A stretch of 17,903 bases of DNA from NCBI GenBank assembly GCA_013203265.1, contig JABMQK010000141.1, positions 1-17,903 on the forward strand, in the 5' to 3' direction. The notes below the pieces were generated by a model that was not told the origin of the DNA, searched no databases, and was given only the letters and a program-made list of their open reading frames with translations. The DNA is from a bacterium (GTDB lineage: Bacteria > Omnitrophota > Gorgyraeia > Velamenicoccales > JABMQK01). The position numbers were made by a program, and so were the translations under genes. Positions 5,752 to 13,314 of this stretch are shown here, piece by piece. Positions within the stretch are counted from its first letter, which is position 1. The number at the start of each line of letters is the position of its first letter.

Positions 5752-6927
5752 ATGTCTAAACAAAATATTGTTATTTTAGGTTCTACAGGTTCTATAGGGG
5801 TTAATACCTTAAAGGTTGTTGAAAGGTTCAAAGATAAATTTCGCCTCATAGGTATTAGCGCTGCTGGTACTAATATAAAGTTATTAAAGGCACAAGCAGA
5901 TAGATTCAAGCCAAGATTTGTTTCTGTCTATGATAGGAAAGGCGCCGAAGAACTCAAAAGACGCACAAAAAAAGTAAAAGTTTTTTCTGGCTTGGATGGA
6001 GTGTGTAGGTTGGCTTGCCTTAAAGAGGTCGATACAGTAGTTATTTCTATCGCCGGAGGTATTGCATTACTGCCGTTACTTGAAGTTATAAAAGCTAATA
6101 AAAAGATTGCTTTGGCAAATAAGGAGTCATTAGTTGTTGCTGGCCATATTGTAACTGAGCAATTGAGAAAGAATCCTAAGGCTCAAATTATTCCCATCGA
6201 TAGTGAACAGAGCGCGATTTTTCAATGTCTCAAAGGATATGATCACAATATGATAAATTGTCTGTATCTGACTGCTTCTGGAGGCCCGTTAGTAGATTAT
6301 AAAAAGAGCCAGCTAAAAAATGTTTTACCTAAAGAAGCCTTATCTCATCCGCGCTGGAAAATGGGCAGAAAGATTACAATAGATTCAGCCACGTTTATGA
6401 ATAAGGGGTTAGAGGTTATAGAAGCTAGGTGGCTTTTTAATATGCCCTTAAATAAAATTAAGGTAATTATCCATAAGGAGGCTATAATCCATTCGTTAGT
6501 TGAATTTCTCGATGGTTCTATATTAGGGCAATTAGGAGTGACAGATATGAAGTTGCCTATTCAATACGCTTTAAGTTTTCCTGAGCGTTGGCATAGCAAC
6601 GGACAATTGAGACTCGATTTATCAAAACTAAAATCATTATCTTTTAGACAGCCGGACTCCAAGAAGTTTCCTTGTCTTGAGCTCGCTTATTATGCGGCAT
6701 CGAAGAATAATATGTTACCCTGTGTATTAAATGCTGCCAATGAAGAAGCAGTTCATGCATTTCTCGATCACCGTATTATTTTTACAAAAATTCCGTATGT
6801 GATTGATAAGTTATTAAAGAAACATAAAAGTTTGAAAGATAGCAGTAGGCTTTCAGATTTATTAGAACTCGATCAGGAGACCAGAATGCAAGCAAGGGAA
6901 TTAATAAGGAAATTAGCAAAGAAATGA
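5752..6927 (+). CDS. dxr: 1-deoxy-D-xylulose 5-phosphate reductoisomerase
   Basis: Dxr is the second enzyme of the MEP pathway. It rearranges and reduces DXP to 2-C-methyl-D-erythritol 4-phosphate with NADPH and a divalent metal. The 391 residues match the family. The NADPH-binding GSTGSIG is at 10-16 and LANKES at 121-126. The metal ligands lie in PIDSEQSA (148-155: Asp150, Glu152) and MNKGLE (216-221: Glu221). SGGP (176-179), the flexible-loop region SHPRWKMG (198-205) and HKEAIIHSLVEFLDGS complete the active site. The start lacks a clear ribosome binding site but begins just before the Rossmann fold, as expected. The stop overlaps the rseP start in ATGA, indicating translational coupling. 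Confidence 0.97.
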   Translation: MSKQNIVILGSTGSIGVNTLKVVERFKDKFRLIGISAAGTNIKLLKAQADRFKPRFVSVYDRKGAEELKRRTKKVKVFSGLDGVCRLACLKEVDTVVISIAGGIALLPLLEVIKANKKIALANKESLVVAGHIVTEQLRKNPKAQIIPIDSEQSAIFQCLKGYDHNMINCLYLTASGGPLVDYKKSQLKNVLPKEALSHPRWKMGRKITIDSATFMNKGLEVIEARWLFNMPLNKIKVIIHKEAIIHSLVEFLDGSILGQLGVTDMKLPIQYALSFPERWHSNGQLRLDLSKLKSLSFRQPDSKKFPCLELAYYAASKNNMLPCVLNAANEEAVHAFLDHRIIFTKIPYVIDKLLKKHKSLKDSSRLSDLLELDQETRMQARELIRKLAKK

Positions 6928-8018
6928 ATACAATCATATTCTTAATTATAATTAGTATTTTAATTTTTGTGCATGAGCTTGGTCATTTTTTTATGGCTAG
7001 GAAAGTAGGGATAAAAGTAGAGAAATTTTCTCTGGGCTTTGGGCCTAAACTTTTTGGTTTTAAATTCCAAGATGTAGATTTTAAAGTTAGTCTTATTCCT
7101 TTTGGCGGTTATGTCAAATTAGCCGGTGATAGTCGTCAGGAATACAAAGGACGAAGCTACGAGTATCTTTCTAAACGGCCAGGTGAAAGGGCGAAGGTCG
7201 TATTTTTTGGACCGTTATTTAATTATATTCTTGCATTTTTGTTTCTTTGGGCAGTGTATTGTATCGGTTATCCTCAGATGAGCACTACCGTAGGCATGGT
7301 GATGGAGGATATGCCGGCAGAGAGCGCCGGTATTATAGAAGGAGATAAAATTCTTGAAATTAATGGTGTAAGAGTAAAATATTGGCCTGATGTATTAGCT
7401 AACATTAAGAACAATGTTGTTAAGGACAGAGTAGAGATAAAGGCGTTGCGTAAAGGCCGAGAGATAGACTTTTCAATTATTCCGGTCAAGAAAGAAGAAA
7501 AGGACTTATTCGGCAAGAAACGAAGAGTTTCTTTTATAGGCATAGCCCCCTCTAACGAAATAGTTAAGGAGAGATATAATATCTTTACAGCATTCGGGGT
7601 GAGCCTGTTTAATATATTAAAGCTCACTTATTTTACTCTTAAAGCTATAGTCTCTCTTATCTTGGGTCACCTTTCTTTAAGGGAATCGGTTACCGGTCCG
7701 GTAGGAATATTTAATATAACCAGCGAAGCCGCTAAATATGGCTTTAGTGCTTTATTACATGTGACTTCTATGTTTAGTCTAGCTTTAGCGATATTTAATG
7801 TTTTACCCATACCAGTTCTCGATGGTGGGCATCTATTATTTTTGGGCATTGAAAAGTTACGCAAGAGACCGATGAGTGAAAAGGTTGAACAAAGAATTAC
7901 AGATATAGGTTTTGGTTTTATATTAATACTGGCGGTATTTATTCTTTTTAATGATTTAATAAGATACGGATACTGGGATAAAATTAATGGTTTGTTAATA
8001 AAATGGCATACAAAATAA
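6924..8018 (+). CDS. rseP: RseP-type site-2 intramembrane zinc protease
   Basis: This 364-residue membrane protein belongs to the M50 site-2 protease family, which cuts transmembrane segments of anti-sigma factors or clears signal-peptide remnants. The zinc motif HELGH is at 17-21 in the first transmembrane helix, followed by the family pattern GIKVEKFSLGFGPKLF (29-44). A single PDZ domain spans about 120-190, whereas E. coli RseP has two. GPVGIFNIT (258-266) and NVLPIPVLDGG (292-302), with the third zinc ligand Asp300, are in the later helices. It overlaps dxr by 4 bases (ATGA), and ispG starts inside its last codons (16-base overlap). No sigma or anti-sigma gene is adjacent, so the substrate is unknown. 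Confidence 0.95.
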   Translation: MNTIIFLIIISILIFVHELGHFFMARKVGIKVEKFSLGFGPKLFGFKFQDVDFKVSLIPFGGYVKLAGDSRQEYKGRSYEYLSKRPGERAKVVFFGPLFNYILAFLFLWAVYCIGYPQMSTTVGMVMEDMPAESAGIIEGDKILEINGVRVKYWPDVLANIKNNVVKDRVEIKALRKGREIDFSIIPVKKEEKDLFGKKRRVSFIGIAPSNEIVKERYNIFTAFGVSLFNILKLTYFTLKAIVSLILGHLSLRESVTGPVGIFNITSEAAKYGFSALLHVTSMFSLALAIFNVLPIPVLDGGHLLFLGIEKLRKRPMSEKVEQRITDIGFGFILILAVFILFNDLIRYGYWDKINGLLIKWHTK

Positions 8019-9154
8019 ACCCTTCGACTTCGCTCCCTGGCCTGCCAGTTGCAAAAGCCAGGGCAGGCAGGGGTAATGCTGAGCGGTGTCGAAGCATAAA
8101 ACGAAGGAAGACAAAGAGTATAAAAATAGGTAATATTTCTATCGGCGGCAATCACCCGATTTTAATTCAATCGATGGTAAAGGCGCCGACGAAGAATATA
8201 AAAACTGTCTTAAAACAAATTAATGGTTTAGAAAATGCAGGTTGTGAAATTATAAGAGTAGCTGTTAAAGACAAACAAGATGCAAAAGCTATCTCTAAAA
8301 TAAAGAGACATATTCGAATTCCCATAGTAGCAGATATACATTTTAATTATAAATTTGCTTTGGAAGCTATTGATTCTGGAGTTGATAAGATACGGTTAAA
8401 TCCAGGCAATATTTTTAAAAAAGATCAGATAAAAGAAGTAGCTAAGAAGGTAAAAGAAAAGGATATTCCCATAAGAGTAGGTGTTAATTCTGGTTCTTTG
8501 AGGCAAAAGTATTCAAGATCAAATAATCCAGAGGTAGCTTTAATAGAACAAGCAAGAGATTATATAAGGATACTAAAAGATTTCGGTATAGATAAAATAG
8601 TTATCTCTTTAAAGTCTTCGAATATAGGAGAGACAATAAATGCGTATCGCAAAATAAGCAAATTATATAACTATCCTCTTCACTTGGGAGTTACTGCTAC
8701 AGGTTTATTTTATGACGGTATCGTCAAATCAAGTTTGGGTATTGGATTGTTGTTATTGGAGGGAATAGGCGATACTATAAGAGTATCTTTATTAGAGGAT
8801 CCTTTGCAAGAAATAAGAGTTGCTAAAAATATATTATCTTCTTTGGGTATAAGGAGATTTGGGCCAGATTATATTTGTTGTCCTACATGTGGCCGCTGTG
8901 AAGTTGATTTGAGAAAAAAAGCACGAGAATTAGCACTTAAGCTAGAAAACTTAAATCATAAAATTTCAGGTGATTTAACCATCGCTCTGATGGGTTGCAT
9001 GGTTAATGGTCCGGGAGAAGCAAAAAATGCTGATATCGGAATAGCCTTTGGAAAAAAGAAAGGAATTCTTTTCAAAAAAGGCAGAATTATTGACACAATA
9101 GATCAAGATTGTTGCGTTGATATGTTAGTCAGTAAAATAAAAATGGGGGTATAA
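8003..9154 (+). CDS. ispG: 4-hydroxy-3-methylbut-2-enyl diphosphate synthase (IspG/GcpE) with repeat-derived N-terminus
   Basis: IspG reductively opens MEcPP to HMBPP, the penultimate MEP-pathway step, using a [4Fe-4S] cluster. The cluster ligands are visible as C293 and C296 in CCPTCGRCE, C332 in MGCMVNGPGEA, and Glu339. It is the short bacterial form (383 residues) without the extra domain found in plants and some bacteria. The family normally begins near RRKTKSIKIGNISIGG (34-49). Here about 30 extra residues come from a nested repeat (8020-8095). ATG 8003 is the only ATG, GTG or TTG in frame between the repeat and Met58 of the conserved IQSM motif, so the repeat seems to be translated unless an unusual start such as CTG or ATA is used. 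No Shine-Dalgarno is evident; the overlap with rseP suggests coupling. cpaF-like follows after 4 bases. Confidence 0.95.
   Translation: MAYKINPSTSLPGLPVAKARAGRGNAERCRSIKRRKTKSIKIGNISIGGNHPILIQSMVKAPTKNIKTVLKQINGLENAGCEIIRVAVKDKQDAKAISKIKRHIRIPIVADIHFNYKFALEAIDSGVDKIRLNPGNIFKKDQIKEVAKKVKEKDIPIRVGVNSGSLRQKYSRSNNPEVALIEQARDYIRILKDFGIDKIVISLKSSNIGETINAYRKISKLYNYPLHLGVTATGLFYDGIVKSSLGIGLLLLEGIGDTIRVSLLEDPLQEIRVAKNILSSLGIRRFGPDYICCPTCGRCEVDLRKKARELALKLENLNHKISGDLTIALMGCMVNGPGEAKNADIGIAFGKKKGILFKKGRIIDTIDQDCCVDMLVSKIKMGV
8020..8095. repeat. Palindromic repeat (CCTTCGACTTCGCTC family) interrupted by the 37-bp element
   Basis: TTCGACTTCGCTC (8023-8035) and GAGCGGTGTCGAA (8081-8093) are near-perfect inverse complements and match the tandem palindromes at 2850-2894 (CCCTTCGATTTCGCTC then GGGTCAATGGTGAG). 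Between the arms lies the 37-bp element found also at 1349-1385. The outer repeat reads as continuous once the inner one is removed, which indicates that the inner element was inserted into an existing repeat. The whole composite lies inside the 5' end of ispG. Confidence 0.75.
8035..8071 (+). repeat. 37-bp dispersed repeat, copy 2 (inside ispG)
   Basis: It runs from CCCTGGCCTGCC to GCCAGGGCAGGCAGG, and 33 of 37 bases match the copy at 1349-1385; the differences cluster at 8047-8050. In the ispG frame it encodes PGLPVAKARAGR, the same frame and nearly the same peptide as copy 1. Composition is much richer in G+C than the flanking genes. Confidence 0.85.
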
Positions 9155-9158
9155 TATA

Positions 9159-10421
9159 ATGGAAGAATTAAGTAAAAGAATCCAACACAGATTGATTACT
9201 GATTATGATATTTTGTTTCAGGAGAATATTAATAAGGAAAAGATTAGGCATTATATCGATAAGGTTGTAGAGAGCTTACCAAATAGAGAAAAGGAGTTTT
9301 TTAGAGATTCAAAAATACGCGATGAACTTGCTAGCACTATAATGAATAATATTATAGGACTAGGTCCGTTAAAGTCTCTTATTGACGATCCCGAAATTAC
9401 AGAGATTATGGTTAATGGACACGACAAAATTTATATTGAGCGCAAAGGCAAAATGGAGTTGTCTTCAGTAAAATTTGATAACCAGAAAGATTTGATGAGC
9501 GTTATTCATAAAATGGTCGCTGTTACTAAAAGGCGAGTAGATGAATCTAATCCTTATGTAGACTTATCTTTGGCTGATGGCTCTAGGGTTAATATTATAC
9601 TTCCGCCTTTATCTCTAACAGGGCCCGCTATCACTATAAGAAAATTTTTGAAGGAGATTAAGACGATTGAAGATTTGGTTTCCAGGAGAACTCTAACAAA
9701 AGATATGGCTGATTTTCTTGTTGCGGCTGTAAAGGCTAAGTTAAATATTATATTTTCTGGAGCAACCGGAACAGGTAAGACGACTACTTTAAATATGCTT
9801 CTAAATTATATTCCTATTGTAGAGCGAATTATTACCATTGAAGACACTGCAGAACTGAAGTTATCTCAGGAGAATGTGGTAAAGTTAGAAATACGGCAGG
9901 CCAATGTTGAAGGAAAGGGAGTTGTTTCTATTAGAGATTTATTCAGGAATTCCTTAAGGATGCGGCCGGATAGGATTATTTTAGGCGAGATACGTTCTGA
10001 TGAAGCCTTAGATATGCTTCAAGCTATTTCCAGTGGACATGGCGGGACGATGGCTATCGTCCACGCTGGTTCTCCGGAAGAAGCAATATCGAGAATTGAA
10101 ACTATGATTGCAATTTCTCATGTTATGTTACCGGTCTGGGTCGTTAGAAAACAGATAGTTTCTGCAATTGATATTGTTGTGCATCAGGATCAATTAGCAG
10201 ATGGTTCTAGAAAAATAACTCATATTACAGAAGTTAAAGAATTTAAAAATAACGAAGTAGCATTGAAAGATCTTTTCAATTTTGAGATAATAGAAGATAC
10301 GCCTGAGATAAATAAAGTGGAAGGCGAATGGAGAAAATCAGACCAAGCCCCTTTATTTATTAATAAACTAAAGAAATTCGATAAGAAATTTAACAAAGAT
10401 TTCTTCAGTAAAGCCAGTTAG
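9159..10421 (+). CDS. CpaF/TadA-family secretion ATPase (orphan)
   Basis: This 420-residue protein is a type II/IV secretion system ATPase of the CpaF (TadA) group. An N-terminal helical region (1-70) precedes the PAS-like N-domain with IIGLGPLKSLIDDPEITEIMVNG (65-87, abbreviated family signature) and RRVDESNPYVDLSLADGSR (125-143). The RecA-like core has Walker A GATGTGKTTT (201-210), an acidic box ITIEDTAEL (225-233), Walker B RIILGEIR (272-279), and a His-box HGGTMAIVHAGSPEEAISR (294-312). Such ATPases power Flp/Tad pili or related secretion. No pilin, CpaE, TadB/C or secretin gene is in the window, and the gene sits 4 bases after ispG and 6 bases before proS, so it appears co-transcribed with housekeeping genes. 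GGGGGT at 9145-9150 may be its ribosome binding site. The partners must be encoded elsewhere, or it has another role. Confidence 0.9.
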   Translation: MEELSKRIQHRLITDYDILFQENINKEKIRHYIDKVVESLPNREKEFFRDSKIRDELASTIMNNIIGLGPLKSLIDDPEITEIMVNGHDKIYIERKGKMELSSVKFDNQKDLMSVIHKMVAVTKRRVDESNPYVDLSLADGSRVNIILPPLSLTGPAITIRKFLKEIKTIEDLVSRRTLTKDMADFLVAAVKAKLNIIFSGATGTGKTTTLNMLLNYIPIVERIITIEDTAELKLSQENVVKLEIRQANVEGKGVVSIRDLFRNSLRMRPDRIILGEIRSDEALDMLQAISSGHGGTMAIVHAGSPEEAISRIETMIAISHVMLPVWVVRKQIVSAIDIVVHQDQLADGSRKITHITEVKEFKNNEVALKDLFNFEIIEDTPEINKVEGEWRKSDQAPLFINKLKKFDKKFNKDFFSKAS

Positions 10422-10427
10422 AAAATT

Positions 10428-11672
10428 ATGTATTGGTCAAAGAGTTTTATATATACTGCGAAAAAAGCTCCCGCAGAGGCTGAGTCGATAAGTCATAAAC
10501 TGATGCTTCGTACGAGTATGATAAAGATGCTGATTTCTGGAGTATATTCCTATCTTCCTTTTGGTTTGAGAGTATTAGATAATATAAATAAGATTATTAG
10601 GGAAGAGATGAATGCCTCTGGGGCACAGGAGTTGTTATTACCGGCACTTCAGCCTATTGAAATTTGGCAGAAGACCAAAAGGGATGAACAGCTCGGAGAG
10701 GTAATGATTAGGTTTCAGGATCGTAGAGGTAGAAAATTATGCCTTGGCCCGACGCATGAAGAGGTGATTACCGAGTTGGTCTCGCGCTATGTTCAGTCTT
10801 ATCGGGATTTGCCAGTGATACTATATCAGATCCAGACAAAATTTCGCGATGAGTTAAGGCCTCGTTTTGGTATTGTAAGGTCCTGTGAGTTTTTTATGAA
10901 AGATGCTTATAGTTTTGATAAAGATATAGAAGGGTTAAATAAAATTTACGATAGGATGTATGAGGCATACGAAAATATATTTAGGAGATGTGGCCTCAAT
11001 TTCTTAAGTATTAAAGCTGATCCCGGAGTAATCGGCGGTGACATATCGCATGAATTTTTAGTACCTGCAGAGAGCGGAGAGGATGTTGTATACAAGTGTA
11101 GTGGCTGTGGGCATTTTCAAGGCGAACAGGAAGCCGAGACAAAACTATGCCCGCATTGTAAAAAGAATATGATTAAGGTGAATGCCCTAGAGGTAGGTCA
11201 TGTCTTTAAATTAGGTACAAAATATAGCGATGTCTTTAATTTAAAATACTTAGATGAATCGGGAAAGGAAAATCCTGTTATTATGGGTTGTTACGGAATC
11301 GGTATTAGCCGTTTAATTCCTGCAATCATTGAACAGAATAATGATAAAGATGGGATTATCTGGCCTAAGGAAGTGGCTCCTTACGATGTTTTAGTCCTTC
11401 CAGTCAATATAACAGATAAGGATATATTTGATTCCTCAAAAAAAGTATATGAAGTTTTAAAGAAGAAAAAGATTAAAGCTATTCTGGATGATCGGGATTT
11501 GAGAGCAGGTATAAAATTTAAGGATGCAGATTTGTTGGGCATACCTTTAATAGTAACCATCGGAGCTAAATTTTTAAAAGATAAAAAGCTGGAGATAAAA
11601 TCAAGAAGGACTAAAGAGGTCAAATTTTTTGATATAGACCAGATAGATAAAGTTATTAGAGATGCTAAGTAG
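10428..11672 (+). CDS. proS: Prolyl-tRNA synthetase, short form lacking the editing insertion
   Basis: ProS charges tRNA-Pro with proline. The class II core is visible: the N-terminal YLPFGLRVLDNINKIIREEM (motif 1 region, 42-61), GPTHEE (107-112), the motif 2 stretch FRDELRPRFGIVR (139-151), and motif 3 GCYGIGISRLIPAIIEQ (287-303). The C-terminal anticodon-binding domain covers about 320-410. At 414 residues it is about 150 shorter than E. coli ProS. The large editing (INS) domain between motifs 2 and 3 is missing; in its place are about 30 residues with CSGC (224-227) and CPHC (241-244), probably a small zinc ribbon. The flanking SHEFLVPAESGED (207-219) and EVGHVFKLGTKYS (255-267) are normal. 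The stop overlaps rimP by 11 bases. Confidence 0.95.
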   Translation: MYWSKSFIYTAKKAPAEAESISHKLMLRTSMIKMLISGVYSYLPFGLRVLDNINKIIREEMNASGAQELLLPALQPIEIWQKTKRDEQLGEVMIRFQDRRGRKLCLGPTHEEVITELVSRYVQSYRDLPVILYQIQTKFRDELRPRFGIVRSCEFFMKDAYSFDKDIEGLNKIYDRMYEAYENIFRRCGLNFLSIKADPGVIGGDISHEFLVPAESGEDVVYKCSGCGHFQGEQEAETKLCPHCKKNMIKVNALEVGHVFKLGTKYSDVFNLKYLDESGKENPVIMGCYGIGISRLIPAIIEQNNDKDGIIWPKEVAPYDVLVLPVNITDKDIFDSSKKVYEVLKKKKIKAILDDRDLRAGIKFKDADLLGIPLIVTIGAKFLKDKKLEIKSRRTKEVKFFDIDQIDKVIRDAK

Positions 11673-12123
11673 AGATTCGCTAAAGTTAATCCAAGATAGT
11701 GTAAGGCAGATATTAGATCCCTTAGGATTTGATTTAATAGAATTGAAAAGTATGAGATCAAACAATAGCACGATTTTAAGGTTTTTGATAGATAGGACAG
11801 AAGGGGGCATTACGCTTGGCGAATGTTCGCAATTGAATAACCAGATAGGTCAATTATTTGATGAGAAAAATCTTATTAGTGAAAGATATATCCTAGAGGT
11901 TTTTTCTCCTGGTTTAGACAGGCTTTTAGTGGATATTAAAGATTTTAAACGTGTTTTAGATAAAAGAATCCATATATTTTTAAATGAAAAACAGCAAGAT
12001 GAATTAGAGCTAGAAGGTAAACTAATTAAAGTAGATGTAAGAGGGATATTTATTATTAACGATAAGGAGAGTGAGCAGTTCGTTTTATTCTCAAAAATAA
12101 ATAAAGCAAAGCAGGTGATATAA
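11662..12123 (+). CDS. rimP: Ribosome maturation factor RimP
   Basis: RimP helps assemble the 30S subunit. The 153 residues fit the family. The N-terminal alpha/beta domain covers about 1-85, ending with the family signature LEVFSPGLDRLL (78-89), and an SH3-like beta domain follows, ending in SKINKAKQVI. The gene overlaps proS by 11 bases and its TAA shares one base with the nusA ATG (TAATG), so translation of proS, rimP and nusA is probably coupled. Position before nusA is the standard one. Confidence 0.93.
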   Translation: MLSRDSLKLIQDSVRQILDPLGFDLIELKSMRSNNSTILRFLIDRTEGGITLGECSQLNNQIGQLFDEKNLISERYILEVFSPGLDRLLVDIKDFKRVLDKRIHIFLNEKQQDELELEGKLIKVDVRGIFIINDKESEQFVLFSKINKAKQVI

Positions 12124-13277
12124 TGAATAGTGAATTAATATCCATACTTGAACATTTAGAAAGAGAAAAGGGAATTGACAAGGAGATTTTACTTGCAGCG
12201 GTAGAGACAGCTATGGTTAGTGCAGTTAAGAAGTCGATAGGAGCAAAAGATACGCAGGATATAAGGGTTGAGATTGACCGCACCACCGGCAAAATTAGTG
12301 CTTTTAGTGCAAACAAAGAGATAAAGTCCCTTGATTTTGGTCGTATAGCCGCTCAGACTGCAAGGCAGGTGATGATTCAGAGAATTAGAGAGGCAGAGAA
12401 AGAAGTTATCTACCAAGAATTTATTGCAAAGGTAGGCAGTATTGTGAGTGGATCAGTCTATCGTTTTGAAAAGGGTAATATAGGTGTTGATTTGTTTGGA
12501 AAAACAGAAGGTATCATACCTCGTAGAGAACAGGTACCAAAAGAGGAGTTTCGATTAGGAGATAGGATTCGGGCTTATGTATTAGAAGTAAGGAAGGAAT
12601 CGAGAAGTTCACAGATAATTCTTTCCCGCAGGCACCCCAATATGATAAAAAAGCTTTTTGAATTGGAAGTTCCGGAGGTTTTCGAGGGGGTAGTCGAAAT
12701 CAAATTTTTATCCAGAGAGCCCGGTGAGAGGACGAAGATAGCTGTTTGGTCCAAAGATGAAAAGGTAGATTGTGTAGGGGCGTGCGTAGGCATACGTGGC
12801 TCAAGAGTGAAAAATATTGTTTCAGAACTTCAGGGTGAAAAGATAGATATCGTGCGTTGGAGTGATAATATACGCGAGTATATTGCCGCAGCCTTATCAC
12901 CAGCAAAAATAAGCGAGATAAAATTAGATAAGGAAAAACAGCACGCTGAGATTATTGTTGTTGAAGATCAACTTTCGTTGGCTATAGGAAAGCATGGTCA
13001 GAATGTGAGATTGGCTTCTAAGCTGGTAGGTTGGGAATTAGATATACGCACAAGACCTGAAGAGAAAGAAGAGATACATCCGAAAGAAGAACAGAGTATC
13101 GCAAATATTCATGGCGTAGGGGAAAAGATTTTAAGCTTATTAGTAGAGTCTGGTTTTTCAACTTTAGAATCATTAAATAGCGCAGATGCTGAGACTTTAG
13201 GTAAAATAAAAGGAATTGGTTTAAAGAAAGCAGAGAAGATTATTAAGGAAGCAAAGAAGCTGTTGAAGACAAAATAA
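12123..13277 (+). CDS. nusA: Transcription termination/antitermination protein NusA
   Basis: NusA binds RNA polymerase and nascent RNA, modulating pausing, termination and antitermination. Domains in order are an RNA-polymerase-binding N-terminal domain (about 1-100), S1 (about 105-170, VGSIVSGSVYRFEKGNIGVDL), KH1 with CVGIRGSRVKNI (221-232), and KH2 with AIGKHGQNVRLASKLVGW (287-304). A C-terminal helix-hairpin-helix region holds HGVGEKILSLL (330-340) and KGIGLKKAEKII (363-374). This single HhH-type tail, rather than the two acidic repeats of E. coli, accounts for the 384-residue length. AGGTGA at 12112-12117 is a good ribosome binding site. The small ylxR gene often found between nusA and infB is absent; infB starts 37 bases on. 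Confidence 0.96.
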   Translation: MNSELISILEHLEREKGIDKEILLAAVETAMVSAVKKSIGAKDTQDIRVEIDRTTGKISAFSANKEIKSLDFGRIAAQTARQVMIQRIREAEKEVIYQEFIAKVGSIVSGSVYRFEKGNIGVDLFGKTEGIIPRREQVPKEEFRLGDRIRAYVLEVRKESRSSQIILSRRHPNMIKKLFELEVPEVFEGVVEIKFLSREPGERTKIAVWSKDEKVDCVGACVGIRGSRVKNIVSELQGEKIDIVRWSDNIREYIAAALSPAKISEIKLDKEKQHAEIIVVEDQLSLAIGKHGQNVRLASKLVGWELDIRTRPEEKEEIHPKEEQSIANIHGVGEKILSLLVESGFSTLESLNSADAETLGKIKGIGLKKAEKIIKEAKKLLKTK

Positions 13278-13314
13278 AGCCTAAACTTACACAACGAGGT
13301 TTGAAAATACGCAG

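Noticed and set aside
7667..8155. 162-codon open frame on the - strand across rseP and the ispG start
   Set aside because: It is a shadow of two clear + strand genes and partly of the repeat; no family features are visible.
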